This document shows, one piece after another, positions 8,568-18,283 of a DNA stretch of 64,000 nucleotides; the stretch's first letter is position 1; each line of letters starts with the position of its first letter. Both the position numbers and the translations under genes were made by a program. The DNA comes from Micromonospora_E sp048060115. Lineage in GTDB: Bacteria > Actinomycetota > Actinomycetes > Mycobacteriales > Micromonosporaceae. The stretch covers positions 1 through 64,000 of the forward strand of contig NZ_JBHMIM010000019.1 of the NCBI RefSeq assembly GCF_048060115.1. The letters are read 5' to 3'. Under the pieces are notes generated by a model that did not search any database, was not told the origin of the DNA, and saw only the letters and a program-made list of their open reading frames with translations.

Positions 8568-9884
8568 GGTCCAGGCGAGCAGGTCGATACCGGTCAGGGC
8601 CAGTTGCAGCCAGGCCTGGTTGATCGCGAAGTGTCGGGACGGGAACCGGCCGAAGCCGGTGTTCTTGCCGCAGCGGATGCGGTCGGCGACGCGGGCGTGT
8701 GCCCGGTGGCGGGCCTCCAGGAACTGGACGGATCCGTCACCGGCAGGGGTGTCGGTGGCCACGACCTGATGCCGCCAGCCTTCGATGGTGTCGAACAGCG
8801 ACAGTTGGGCGCCGGGATGCGGGCGTTCCCGGCGTACCACGAACCGGGTGCCCTCGGGCCAGCCGGCCGGGTCGAACAGGCCGGTGATCTCGCAGACTTC
8901 GGCGTGTTCGCGCAGGTCGCCGTCGGTGTCGACGGCGGGTACCCAGCCGGTCACGGCGCGGATCGCCTCACGTACCGGTTCGGTGATCGCGGCACCGACA
9001 CTGAATCGGATGTCCAGATGCTGCTCACGCAGGCCGCGGACGTGGGCGAGGAAGCCGTGGCTGGAACCGGCCGCGTCGCAGCGCAGCAGGATCGGGGTGC
9101 CGTGCCGATACTGGTCAGGGATCTGCGCGAGGGCCTGGTCGAGCACGGTGATGTGGTCGGCGGCGGTGTTGGACCCGGCCCGGCCTTCACGCAGCAGACC
9201 GGCGAGAGCTTCGCCGGTGTTGTCCAGGAAGCACAACAACGGATGGAACCCGAACGTCTTCTTCCAGGTACGGGTCGCTGATTCCTTCTCCGAATGGCAG
9301 ATCACGATGGTGGCGTCCATGTCCAGGACCAGGCCGTCGACCTGCTGGCCGGCCACCGTCGGCTGCGGCAGGTCACCACGGGTGTCGGCGTGCTGGGCCC
9401 AGGCGATCTCACGCGCGTGCGCCCGGGCGGACCGTAGTTCGGCCAGCAGCGTGGCGTCGTGCTGCGACAACAGCCGCCACGCTGTCGGGCCGGACGCGAC
9501 CGGCCCGAACAGGGCCGCCTCGTTACGGAGCACGGCCAGATCGGCGATGGCCTCACCGCCGTCGGCGAGCATCACCGTCAGGTCGACCGCGATCCGGCCC
9601 GGATCGTGGCCGCCCCGACGTCGCCGCAGACCGGCCAGGGCCTGCCCGAACGCGCTGGTCAGACCGGTGGTGTCGGCGAGATCGGCGAGCAGCCGGGCGC
9701 CGGCGTGACCGACCACGCCCCGCCCGTCCCCGGTCACCGTGATCTTCGGACGTGTTGCGGTAGCCTTCACCCAGCAAGTGCCTTCCGTGACGGGTTCCAT
9801 AGGACTCTCGACAAGCCCTATCTTCCCTGATCAGAAGGCACTTCACGAAGCACAGCCAACCACACCGACATCACGTCAAGACAA

Positions 9885-9902
9885 CAGGATCACGAGACAC
9901 TA
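9885..9902. repeat. 18-bp sequence shared with 18255-18272
   Basis: CAGGATCACGAGACACTA occurs identically here, upstream of the IS1380 transposase, and at 18255-18272 upstream of the IS3-type remnant. Both copies face outward from a transposase start and end in TA. It may be the end of a common element family or of a small non-autonomous element. Confidence 0.5.
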
Positions 9903-10223
9903 AATTGACTCGCCCGCCACGCCACTGAATCCGACGAGACCGGCCCTCTTCGCCATGGACAGGATTTCCGGCAAGTAATCCAACTGTCGGACAGACAGAG
10001 TCAAGAGCACATACTTCATTGCGTCATCCGGACTGTCTTCCAGATCGAACTCCGAAGGCTCCAACACATCTTCGATGTCGGGCCAACGCGCTAGCAGTTC
10101 TTCACGGAACCGCATTATGTCCGAGCTCGAAGAGAGGTCGCTAGCGTCACCCTCAGCGAGCTTGTCAAAAATCTCCTCGGGGTCACCCGTGCCATGCTTC
10201 CAGAATCCGAAATCACTGCTCAC
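9900..10223 (-). CDS. Acidic 107-residue hypothetical protein, possibly an immunity-type partner
   Basis: The GTG start at 10223 overlaps by 11 nt the end of the upstream gene as it was before the IS701 insertion. The protein is acidic (FDLEDSPDDAM) and begins SSDFGFWKHGTGDPEEIFDK, with YVLLTLSVRQLDYLPEILSM near the end. The opening resembles small actinobacterial proteins of the type (Y/F)DxxFW... found near toxins, which is a weak similarity. Its TAG stop lies in the 18-bp sequence bordering the IS1380 remnant, so its natural C-terminus may be lost. Confidence 0.55.
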   Translation of the reverse strand: MSSDFGFWKHGTGDPEEIFDKLAEGDASDLSSSSDIMRFREELLARWPDIEDVLEPSEFDLEDSPDDAMKYVLLTLSVRQLDYLPEILSMAKRAGLVGFSGVAGESI

Positions 10224-10236
10224 GACGCCATCCTAG

Positions 10237-11721
10237 TAGGGCAGCCGTACTTCGTGACTTGATCATGTGAGTCTGGATCGGTAGTGGTACCAGCGGGCGC
10301 GGGCTTGATGGCGGCGGCGCCACCAGGACCAGCGGAGATGGTGCTCGATGCTGTGCCAGGCTCTGGTCGCGAGGTTGTACAACCGTTTGATCTCGACCAC
10401 GGTCAGCCGGGCGAGTCCGAGGTCGGCCGGTGGTGGTTCGCTGGGGTGGGTGGGTCGGGGCGGTGGCGGGGTGCCGGCCGCGGCGTCGGCGGCGGTGACC
10501 GCGCAGACGGCGAGCGCGGCCATGACCAGCACTATGTGCCGCATGATCGGGGTGTGGAGCCGGTATTGGAACTGGTCGAACCCGAAGTGGTCCTTGCCGA
10601 ACCCGTGGTCCTCCTCGATCGTCCACCGCCGGCCGGTCACCCTCACCAACGCGGTCAGGGTCGCCGGAAGACGCTCCGGTATCCAGCAGTAGAAGTACGC
10701 GAGGTCGTCGGGGTCAGCCAGGCTCCGGCGTACGAGCAGGTAGTGGCGAGGGCCGGCGGTGGCGATCCACGCCCACGCGTACCAGCGGTCGCCTTTGGAA
10801 CCCGCCCCGCAGGACATGGTCTGCCAGGCGGTGTCGGTGGTCAGGGCGGTGACAGCGGTGTCGGCGCGGATCTTCGTCTTCCAGCCGGGCAGGGTGATCC
10901 GGAACGAGCACGGCACGCCGAGGCTGTAGCCGATTCCCCGGGTCTCGCAGGTGTCGCGTAGCCGCCGGTCCCGGCCGTAGACGGCGTCGGCGGTGCACCA
11001 CCGCACCGGTACGCCGGCGTCGAGTGTCTCGGTGAGCAGGTCGGCGGCGAGTCGGGGTTTGGTCGCGAACTCGGTGTCGGCGGGGACGCCGGTGGCGGCG
11101 CGGCGGGCGTCGTCGTCGAGGTCGGCGGCGGGGATCCACAGGCGGGAGCCGACCAGGGCGTGGCCGGCGCGGGTGGCGTAGGTGGCGTTGACCAGGTTGA
11201 CGGCGTTGGTGACCTTTCCCGCGCAGCCCACGTACTGGCGGGTCACGCCGCACGTGCCGGTGCCGGTCTTCTCCACGCCGCTCTCGTCGAAGATCAGCGT
11301 GTTGTCGCCGTCCGGGTCGGCCAGGCGTGCCACGGCGAAGTCACGGACCACGCCCATCGCCTTGCCGGTGTCCCAGACCGCGCGTTCGAGGAGTCGTTGC
11401 ATCCGGTCCGGGGTGGTGTCCCCGGCGTGTTCGGCGAGGGTCCAGCAGTTCTTCCGGGGCAGGTCGGCGATCAGGCCACGGACGTACTTGCCGGCCTGCC
11501 GTAGTGGTTCGACCCGGGCGAAACACGTACCGAGGTCTCCCATCAGCGTGGCGAGGTTCTCCTCGACCCGACCGGCCTCTACCATGGCCGCTGCGGCCAC
11601 CTCGTGATCCTTCGTTGTCCACACAACACCGGACGATCATGCGGTGGCCGTCTCCGTCGCCGCACATCCTGTCCGTCCATACCCCACCGCACCGGTCAGG
11701 TCACGAAGTACGGCTGCCCTA
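10237..11721 (-). mobile_element. IS701-family insertion sequence, complete, 1485 bp
   Basis: The outer ends read TAGGGCAGCCGTACTTCGTG inward on both sides, and the inverted repeats are perfect for 23 bp. The 4-bp target CTAG is duplicated at 10233-10236 and 11722-11725, as known for IS701. The single transposase gene is intact, so the element may be active. Confidence 0.93.
10263..11624 (-). CDS. IS701-family transposase
   Basis: This is a 453-residue DDE transposase. LIFDESGVEKTGTGTCGVTR contains the first catalytic Asp, WCTADAVYGRDRRLR the second, and RRWTIEEDHGFGKDHFGFDQ the Glu region, all in the order expected for IS701. The C-terminus has an Arg/Trp-rich tail typical of actinobacterial copies. 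The frame is complete and fills the element. It is oriented like the gene it interrupts. Confidence 0.93.
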   Translation of the reverse strand: MWTTKDHEVAAAAMVEAGRVEENLATLMGDLGTCFARVEPLRQAGKYVRGLIADLPRKNCWTLAEHAGDTTPDRMQRLLERAVWDTGKAMGVVRDFAVARLADPDGDNTLIFDESGVEKTGTGTCGVTRQYVGCAGKVTNAVNLVNATYATRAGHALVGSRLWIPAADLDDDARRAATGVPADTEFATKPRLAADLLTETLDAGVPVRWCTADAVYGRDRRLRDTCETRGIGYSLGVPCSFRITLPGWKTKIRADTAVTALTTDTAWQTMSCGAGSKGDRWYAWAWIATAGPRHYLLVRRSLADPDDLAYFYCWIPERLPATLTALVRVTGRRWTIEEDHGFGKDHFGFDQFQYRLHTPIMRHIVLVMAALAVCAVTAADAAAGTPPPPRPTHPSEPPPADLGLARLTVVEIKRLYNLATRAWHSIEHHLRWSWWRRRHQARARWYHYRSRLT

Positions 11722-12432
11722 CTAGGAATTGGGCCATTCTCCGGAGGATTTCCGCGGCGCTCTCCTGTGGCCGGTCGGAGTGTCCTCCGTCGGGAAGTCG
11801 GGCTGTTTCCCTGGCACCGTCAGCATGCCCGTTGTCGGTGATGTCACCCGTCCCGTCCTCCTGCTCTGGCGGCCGGTTGGCAACGTTCGCGTCACGCTCG
11901 TGGGACCGGTCCGATGATTCGAGGTCGCCAGACACGTTGCTCCGCCCTCTGGCCGTTTGTGAGACTCCCGGATCACTGCCCTCGGACTCCTCGAGGCCGA
12001 CATCGAGGATGTCGTCGTCCTGGTCCGGCGGCCCGTCGTCGTCGGTGATCGTGTCGCCCTCGTCAGACCGATCCGCAAGTTCCGGATCCTCGTCCGGTCC
12101 ATCGTCGTCCGGTCGAGCTTCGTCTGGAACGTCGTAGGAAGTGTCGTTGGCTAGGTATTCCAGATCGTAGCCAATCTCGATCCTGGACCGTTCCCAGTAG
12201 CTGTCGTACGAGGGGCGCGGGAGTGCCGCAGGTTCGGGGAGTCTGGGACAGTCGGAGAACCTTGGGAAGTCCATCGCCACCACACCTTTGCCGTCATCGA
12301 CGGTGCCTGCGGAGCTTCAAGAATACCCTGAGGATGCCCGGCAGCGCCGCTGGCAGGTTTGGACAGATGATCGTCCAACCCAAGAGGGGCATCGGCTCCA
12401 CGGCGTCTCCCCTTGTCAACGACATTTGAAAT

Positions 12433-13320
12433 TTGCAGCCGCTGGCCCGGACGTTGTGGCGGCTGCTCGGGTCCACCGATGTGGTGGTCGGTGACCGTAA
12501 CTTCCTGTCGTACGAGGACCTGGGGGCGATCGCCGCGACCGGCGCGCACGCGGTGTTTCGGGTCAAGGCGGGGGTGGACCTGCCGGTGTTGCGTCGGCTG
12601 GCGGATGGTTCCTGGATCTCGCGTGTCGCCGATCCGGTCGCGGCGCGCCGGTTACGGCGGCGGAAGGTCCCGCCGGCCGAGATTCCCGGTATCGAGGTGC
12701 GGGTGATCGAGTACACCGTCGAGACCGAACCCGATCAGCACGGCGAGTATGAGGTCAGTGAACTGTTCTGCCTGGTCACGACCCTGCTCGATGAGCGGGC
12801 CTATCCGCTGGGGGACTTTCCCGACCTCTACCGCGACCGGTGGCGGATCGAGACCGCCATCGGGGAGGTGGAGACCCGGCTGCGCGGTGGAGCCGACGTC
12901 GTGCTCCGTTCCCGTAAACCCGACCTCGTCCGCCAGGAGGTGTACGGGCTGCTCTGTCTCTACCAGGCGATCCGACATCTGATCGTGGCCGGCGCGGAAC
13001 AGGCCGGCCTAGACCCGGACCGGATATCGTTCGCCCGCGCCCGCGATGCCGTCGCCCGTCACGTCAGTGACGACGCGGCGTTTCCCCCCGAACGACTGGC
13101 TGAGCTCGTCCATGACGTCATCTACGAGATCACCGACCCGCGTAACCTGCTCCCCGCCGAACGCCGGCCACGCAGCTTCGCCCGCGAGCAGCGCCAACCC
13201 GGCCGCCGCTACCCACGCCAGAAAGACGAGTACAAGAAGCCGCTACCACCCCGCACGAAGATCAGGCTCTGGGTCACCACCCAGCCAAGACCCATAAAGT
13301 TAACAGCATTGCCCCTGGGA
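12433..13320 (+). pseudogene. IS4-family transposase, 3' portion
   Basis: About 290 codons of the C-terminal part remain. They include VVVGDRNFLSYEDLGAIAAT with the second catalytic Asp, LYRDRWRIETAIGEVETRLR (the Y-(2)R-(3)E-(6)K/R signature of IS4 with the catalytic Glu) and QEVYGLLCLYQAIRHLI. The N-terminal half with the first Asp is missing at the left. The frame continues to 13428 antisense to the NTPase gene, but conservation should end near 13300 at the KLTAL stretch. Inactive. Confidence 0.85.
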
Positions 13321-13351
13321 CCGGGCCGGGTCGTTCACACCGGGATTGGGT

Positions 13352-16300
13352 TCAGTAGCTCCGTAGTCGGCCGATCTCTCTGGCGATCGCGCGCGCGTCG
13401 CGGCGTCGCCCGGACTGGGTCAGGATGACCTGCAGACTTTCCAGCGCGGACAGGAGCGGATTTCGAAATCTCTCGGCGTCTCGGGGCAGTTGCGATCGCA
13501 GGATCCGAACTGCCTCGTCGACGGCTACCATCGCTGGCTCCCACCATCCTAGCTGATAGAGGTAGATGCCATGGTTGTACAAATCGTCGGCCAGATGCGG
13601 CAATTGACCCTCCGGGTTCGCGGCGGCCAGATGGCGTCTGATGGCGATCGCTTCCTCGCCAACGGTCAGCGCCTCGGTCAACCGGCCGAGACCGGCCAAA
13701 TCGCTTGCCAGGTTCGTGAGCATGTTCGCCAGCACTGGAAGGTATGCCGCATGGTTGCGCTGGACCAAGGTTCTATAGATGGCGACTGCTTCCACGCTGT
13801 GTGCCAGAGCTGGCTCCGGTTGCCCAAGTGCGGCTAACCGGCTGGCCATGCCCCCGAGGGAAGTAGCTAAATTCGGCAGATGCACTGCGGGGTCAGTCTG
13901 AGCGAGCCGTCGGAGGATTGTGACGGACTCACCGGTGACCGTCGCGGCCTCAGATAGCCGCCCCACCGTCGCGAGCCGGTCACCTAGCTGATTCAGGCAC
14001 ATTGCGAGGGCGGGTAGGTGGAGGCCGGGATCGTTCGCGGCGAGCCGGCGCCGGATTGTCGTGCTTTCCTGCGCTGCGGTCAGGGCTTCGCTGAAACGCC
14101 GCAACGCGCTCAGCCGGTTGCTCAGGTTGTACAGCGTCGCGCTGAGTGTCGGCAGGAACCGGTTTGGCTCCGTACGAGCCAAGCCGCGAAGGATACCGGT
14201 AGCTTCCTGCGACGGAGGTAGCGCCTCAGCGAAACGCCCGAGTGCGGCGAGCCGAATGCTGAGACTTTGCAGCGAGGAGACGAGGTGGGGTAGGTGGACG
14301 GCCGGGTGCCGTTGGCTCAGTTGGCGCCGGATCCGGGTGCTTTCCCATATCGCGTTCAGAGCATCGTGTTCGCGTCCTGCAGCGCTCAACGCACTGCTGT
14401 ACCTGTTCAGGGCCGCAGCTAGACCGCCGAGGTGGATCTGAGGATCGGCAGCGGCGAGCTGCCGGTACAGCACCACCGCCTCGTGCGCGCACTCTATGGT
14501 CCGTGGGTCGCGCACTACGTGCAGCATGCCCGAAAGGTTGATCAGCGAGTCCGCTAGACCAGGGAGATGCGTCACGGGCTGTTCGTTGGCCAGTTCACGA
14601 CGTAGCTCGACGGCCTCCCGAAGGGTGGTGACGGCGTTTTGGCGCTCCCCGAGGTCGTCGAATACAGCCGCAAGCATGTGTAAGGCGCTGCCTAGCATCG
14701 GCCGGTAAGCAACGGGGTTGACATCGGCGAGTTCTCGCGCGATGTCCACCGATTCCCTCGCAGGTTCGAGCGCATCCCGGTACGCACCCGCTTCGCTGTA
14801 TTGCAAGCTGATGTTCAGCAGCGCGACGGAGAGGGAGGGAAGGTACTCCCCGGGGTTTTCCTGCGCGAGTTGCCGGCAGATCACCGCCGCGTCCCGCATC
14901 GGGGCAAACGCCTCAACCCGCCGGCCTACCCGATTTAGGCACTGGCTGTAGGTGTTCAGCAGGCTCCAACGCAGCGTGGGCGCAAGCTCGTGTCGGTGCT
15001 GCACGTCTATCGCTTCGCGGGCGGCGGCCAACGCTGCGTCCTGGTGTCCGGCTAACGCGAGCACGGTGGCTGTGGTGTCGAGGGTCCCGGCGAGGGTGAC
15101 GATCCGGCTGTTGTCGGCTTCGGCTGTTGCGACGAGGTCCCGCTGGATCGCCAGGGCTTGCTGAATTGGGCTGATGGCCTCGGTGGCCCGGCCGAGCTGC
15201 CAGAGCAAGTTGGCCAGGTTAGTCAACGCGTCGCCCAATGCGCGGCGGTGCGCGGTCGGCTCGTCGGCCGCCAAATGCTGGTATATGGACACTGTCTCGT
15301 TCGCCGACTCAAGCGCCGCCTCCAGATCCCCGGCGTACTGCAGCCGGCGGGCAAGCACGTGAAGAAGGCCGGCCCGCTTCACCGGGTCGTTCGTGCAGGG
15401 CAGGCGAAGGTTGGTGAGCCGGCGAACCAGCACGGCGATGCCGACGTCCAAGTCGATATGGCTGCCGTACGGCAGCACTGCCTCAATCGCTTCGAGAGTA
15501 GGCACGTCCGGATCAGTGATACTGGCCAGTGCGGTCAGCGCCGGGCTGCCGCCAGCCAGGGCGAGGACAGGTTCCAGCCGGATCATCGGATACAGGATGC
15601 GCCGGCCCAGGTGGGGCCAACGGTCGGTGGCGGCGGCCAGGAACGTGATGGCCCTACCCAGATCGCCGGCGGCCGGATCCTTATCGGCCAGACGTAAGAT
15701 CCGGCCGGCGGTGTCGCTGGCCCAGTCCTGAGCTGGATAGTCCGCCTGATGTCCCGGCGTGGTGAGGGCGAGGAAGTCCTCGGCGAGCCGATCCGGATAG
15801 AACGGCGTGAGCGTGGTGTCCGGTTCCGGGGGATAGCAGACCGCGTGGTCCATGAGAACCTGGGTGGCCGTCAGCTGCGGGGATGCGCTGTCCGGGCCAG
15901 CGCGTGCAGCTAGGTTGAGGCGGTCCAACACGCCGGGTCCAGCGGTGTCTCGCACCGGGCCCGTCAGCGCGGCGGTGAACGCCACTTGATTCATCACCTG
16001 CGGTGGCGTGCGAAACGGTTGGCCGTCCGGCGCCAGCCGATGGGTGCCGTCACCGTACAATGTGGTCCAGTACAGATGTTCCCGGTCAAGGAGGTAAACG
16101 GTCAATCCGGCAGCATCCGACGGGTTCGGCCCCTCGCGGAGCCACGCGTCAACGGCGACAAGTGCCGCCATGTGCACCGCCAAGGTCAACCCCATCGCGG
16201 GATCGTCCAGCGGGACTGGCGGCGTAACACTGGGCGGTCCTGCGAGGCCGTACCTGCGGGCGAACGAGTCCCGGGCCACCGCGAACATTTGGTCTCGCTC

Positions 16301-16993
16301 GCCGGCGTCTGGTAGCGGAGCCAGCAATTGCGCCGACGTATCCGCCTGGTGATTGGCCAGCGACGCGCGGACCGCTGGCCAGCCGTTGGTGCTCCGAGCC
16401 AGCAGAAGTACCCGCGCCGGCACGCCGACTTGATGCAGCAATGCGTTGCTGAGCAGCCAAGTCAGATGACTCAACGGCCACCGGTCAGCATAGTCGACGA
16501 TAAGTACGATCCCAAACTTTCCGCCCAGCCGCAGGTCCTGACTCCCCGCTGGGGGAAGCACACTGCCAGGGCCCTGCACGGCCGTGACCACTTTCCAGCC
16601 CTGCGCGGTCGACTCGGCGGCGAACTGCGCCGCCAGGCGAGACTTTCCGGCCCCGCCGGGCCCGTGTAACCAGCGGACGCTGAGTCTGGCTCCGCTCTGC
16701 CGCCATCTGTGCAGCGCAGCGAGCTCATCCGTGCGCCCCGTGAACTCAACGACCGCGTGCTGAGCGTTGAGCATCCGGCTCGGCAGCGCCCGCAGCCACT
16801 CATCGTCCGGCGGCTGCGGCGGCAGCCAGGTATGCAGCAAATAGACTGGGGTGCCGTCGCCAAAGACGTGTACGTCCGCGCCGACGACACCGTACGCGAA
16901 CCCGGCCGTCGCGCTGACCAACTGGCTAGCGACTGACCTGGTCTGGCCAGCAGGGCTTCCCGCCCACCGTGCCTCTGCCTCACCGTCCGTCAC
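13352..16993 (-). CDS. STAND-type NTPase with tetratricopeptide-like repeats
   Basis: This is a 1213-residue soluble protein. Walker A is GPGGAGKS (residues 111-118) and Walker B VLIVDYAD (163-170). The N-terminal 60 residues include VHVFGDGTPVYLLHTW, seen in actinobacterial STAND proteins. From about residue 540 to the end there is a long array of roughly 50-residue helical repeats with the recurring pattern A-x-x-x-x-x-E-A-x-x-I-R-R-x-L-A-x-x-x-P. STAND proteins are signal-sensing switches often used in conflict or regulated cell death (family knowledge). No nuclease, protease or TIR effector domain is visible in this chain. GTG 16993 overlaps the stop of its partner by 4 nt. Confidence 0.85.
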   Translation of the reverse strand: MTDGEAEARWAGSPAGQTRSVASQLVSATAGFAYGVVGADVHVFGDGTPVYLLHTWLPPQPPDDEWLRALPSRMLNAQHAVVEFTGRTDELAALHRWRQSGARLSVRWLHGPGGAGKSRLAAQFAAESTAQGWKVVTAVQGPGSVLPPAGSQDLRLGGKFGIVLIVDYADRWPLSHLTWLLSNALLHQVGVPARVLLLARSTNGWPAVRASLANHQADTSAQLLAPLPDAGERDQMFAVARDSFARRYGLAGPPSVTPPVPLDDPAMGLTLAVHMAALVAVDAWLREGPNPSDAAGLTVYLLDREHLYWTTLYGDGTHRLAPDGQPFRTPPQVMNQVAFTAALTGPVRDTAGPGVLDRLNLAARAGPDSASPQLTATQVLMDHAVCYPPEPDTTLTPFYPDRLAEDFLALTTPGHQADYPAQDWASDTAGRILRLADKDPAAGDLGRAITFLAAATDRWPHLGRRILYPMIRLEPVLALAGGSPALTALASITDPDVPTLEAIEAVLPYGSHIDLDVGIAVLVRRLTNLRLPCTNDPVKRAGLLHVLARRLQYAGDLEAALESANETVSIYQHLAADEPTAHRRALGDALTNLANLLWQLGRATEAISPIQQALAIQRDLVATAEADNSRIVTLAGTLDTTATVLALAGHQDAALAAAREAIDVQHRHELAPTLRWSLLNTYSQCLNRVGRRVEAFAPMRDAAVICRQLAQENPGEYLPSLSVALLNISLQYSEAGAYRDALEPARESVDIARELADVNPVAYRPMLGSALHMLAAVFDDLGERQNAVTTLREAVELRRELANEQPVTHLPGLADSLINLSGMLHVVRDPRTIECAHEAVVLYRQLAAADPQIHLGGLAAALNRYSSALSAAGREHDALNAIWESTRIRRQLSQRHPAVHLPHLVSSLQSLSIRLAALGRFAEALPPSQEATGILRGLARTEPNRFLPTLSATLYNLSNRLSALRRFSEALTAAQESTTIRRRLAANDPGLHLPALAMCLNQLGDRLATVGRLSEAATVTGESVTILRRLAQTDPAVHLPNLATSLGGMASRLAALGQPEPALAHSVEAVAIYRTLVQRNHAAYLPVLANMLTNLASDLAGLGRLTEALTVGEEAIAIRRHLAAANPEGQLPHLADDLYNHGIYLYQLGWWEPAMVAVDEAVRILRSQLPRDAERFRNPLLSALESLQVILTQSGRRRDARAIAREIGRLRSY

Positions 16994-17466
16994 TGCTGCG
17001 GACCGGGCTTCGGCCGGTCGTTGGCCTCATCCCGTTGCGCAGGCGCGTAGTAGTGATTGATGACGTTGCCGAACATCGCGCCCTGCGCCGTAGCGCCGGG
17101 CGCGGAGGCGCTGATCTGTTGCACCCACTGAGCCCGCTCCGAAGGCAACCCTGACTGGACCTGCACGATCAAAGCGCGCAGGTCATCGGCCAACTCCGGT
17201 CGTTCCTGCAGCAGGTCGGTAAGCCGGGTCTGCCAGGCGATAAGCTGGGCCTGTAGCACCGCTCCCCGGTCGGGACCTTCCACCAGAGCGACCTCGCTTG
17301 CGGTGTGGTCGAGTCGCTGTTCAATCAACTCTCGCTGGCGCCGGTCTCCCAGCCCAAGTACCCGGACAAACCCATCGCGGGCCATTGTCCACGCGTCTGT
17401 AGCCGCCGCGCCCACCAATGTCGTTGCGCCAGTGGCGGCCAGAGCAAGCAACCATTCCGCGACCAT
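16990..17466 (-). CDS. Small membrane-anchored partner of the STAND NTPase
   Basis: This 158-residue protein is coupled to the NTPase gene through a GTGA overlap. The start is placed at ATG 17466 because GGGAGATG lies just upstream; a longer frame to 17559 lacks a ribosome site. Residues 2-20 (VAEWLLALAATGATTLVGAA) form one hydrophobic segment, followed by a helical region with RQRELIEQRLDHTASE and a C-terminal part ending in GAMFGNVINHYYAP, a Gly/Asn/His motif seen in small partners of actinobacterial NTPases. A membrane sensor or effector role is inference from the pairing. Confidence 0.7.
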   Translation of the reverse strand: MVAEWLLALAATGATTLVGAAATDAWTMARDGFVRVLGLGDRRQRELIEQRLDHTASEVALVEGPDRGAVLQAQLIAWQTRLTDLLQERPELADDLRALIVQVQSGLPSERAQWVQQISASAPGATAQGAMFGNVINHYYAPAQRDEANDRPKPGPQQ

Positions 17467-17629
17467 ACCCATCTCCCGACAGCCGACGATGCCTTGTGCT
17501 ACTGGATTAGCACAGACGACGCGGAGGCGACAACCATCTGACTTGTTGACAACAGACAACTAGATGACTCGCCCACCGAACCGGCGTCGCTATGGCTGGG
17601 ACTGGCCCATTTGGACCGACTGGCCCAAA

Positions 17630-18144
17630 AGTTGACTTGTGTTCACCACCCTGCTTACCGGTCTGCAGAGATACAGCTCCTCGTCACGCCTCGGCCCGGC
17701 CGAGGCGGGGCGGGCCCTGGCGGCGTAGTAGGTCGACGGTGCGATCTCGGCGGGCGTGTCTTCAAGCGCCCGCAGGACCGACTGGACACCGTGTTCGGCC
17801 TTCTGCGAGTCGACGAACGCGACCCTAATCTCGACAGCCGGTCCAGTTCGGCCGCGAAGAAAGTCGCCGCTGAGCGCAGGATCTGGTTCGCCCGCCGCAG
17901 CTCACGGACCTCCCGTTTCCAGGGCGGCGACGCGGTCGGCGTCGCCGCTGGCAGTGCACGCCCGCTGTCCGGCGTCGGTCTCGGCCTTCTTCACCCACCC
18001 ACGCAACGCCTCGGGGCACACGCCAAGCTGGTCGGCGATCCGCCAGATCGCGCCGACCGAACTGGCTATGCTCCGGCGGGCCTCGACGACCAACCGGGTC
18101 GCACGCTCACGCAGCTCGTCGGAGTACTTCCTCGGTGCAGGCAT
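17630..18144 (-). pseudogene. IS3-family transposase remnant (OrfA and start of OrfB)
   Basis: OrfA starts at 18144 with MPAPRKYSDELRERATRLVV and contains RRIADQLGVCPEALRGW-type HTH residues (here IWRIADQLGVCPEALRGWVK). A one-base shift near 17920 puts the leucine-zipper part REVRELRRANQILRSAA in another frame. OrfB begins as VAFVDSQKAEHGVQSVLRAL with APSTYYAARARP and is then lost near 17650. Several frameshifts and truncation make it inactive. Confidence 0.85.
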
Positions 18145-18254
18145 CGCTGGTGTTCCTCCCAGGTCTCGATGTCTCCATCAAACCCGGTGCGGGACACCAA
18201 CTCGTCCAGACCAACATCAAGAAACTCGTCGCGAACAACACCAAGTAAACCCAC

Positions 18255-18272
18255 CAGGATCACGAGACACTA
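18255..18272. repeat. 18-bp sequence shared with 9885-9902
   Basis: This is identical to CAGGATCACGAGACACTA at 9885-9902. It borders the IS3-type remnant on one side and the start of a hypothetical gene on the other, so it probably marks an element boundary. Confidence 0.5.
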
Positions 18273-18283
18273 GGCTGCCGATC

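Larger units (their letters stand above)
7015..9800 (-). pseudogene. IS1380-family transposase split by an ISAs1 insertion
   Basis: The N-terminal and central part runs from ATG 9800 to about 8568 and the C-terminal 66 codons from 7217 to 7015. Joining them across the 8-bp duplication restores GIDLLAWTRILLLDGDLA in one frame, followed by AEPKKLRYRLLHVAARVTR, the standard IS1380 C-terminus. The DDE-type region around LDMDATIVICHSEKE and the FNQAWLQLALTG-like INQAWLQLALTG stretch are present. Total coding length of about 475 residues is normal for the family. It is inactive because of the 1350-bp insertion. Confidence 0.9.
10213..12283 (-). pseudogene. Acidic hypothetical gene split by IS701
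   Basis: The 5' part (GTG 12283 to 11726) ends in RRMAQFL and the 3' part (10236 to 10213) supplies GWRREQ and a stop. Joining them across one CTAG duplication gives a single frame of about 195 residues. The product is strikingly acidic, with repeated Asp/Glu runs and polar linker character in the second half and PxxP in the first half. It is not recognised. The frame opens just downstream of the IS4 remnant, so the true N-terminus may be missing. The 11-nt overlap with the next gene indicates a two-gene operon. Confidence 0.65.
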
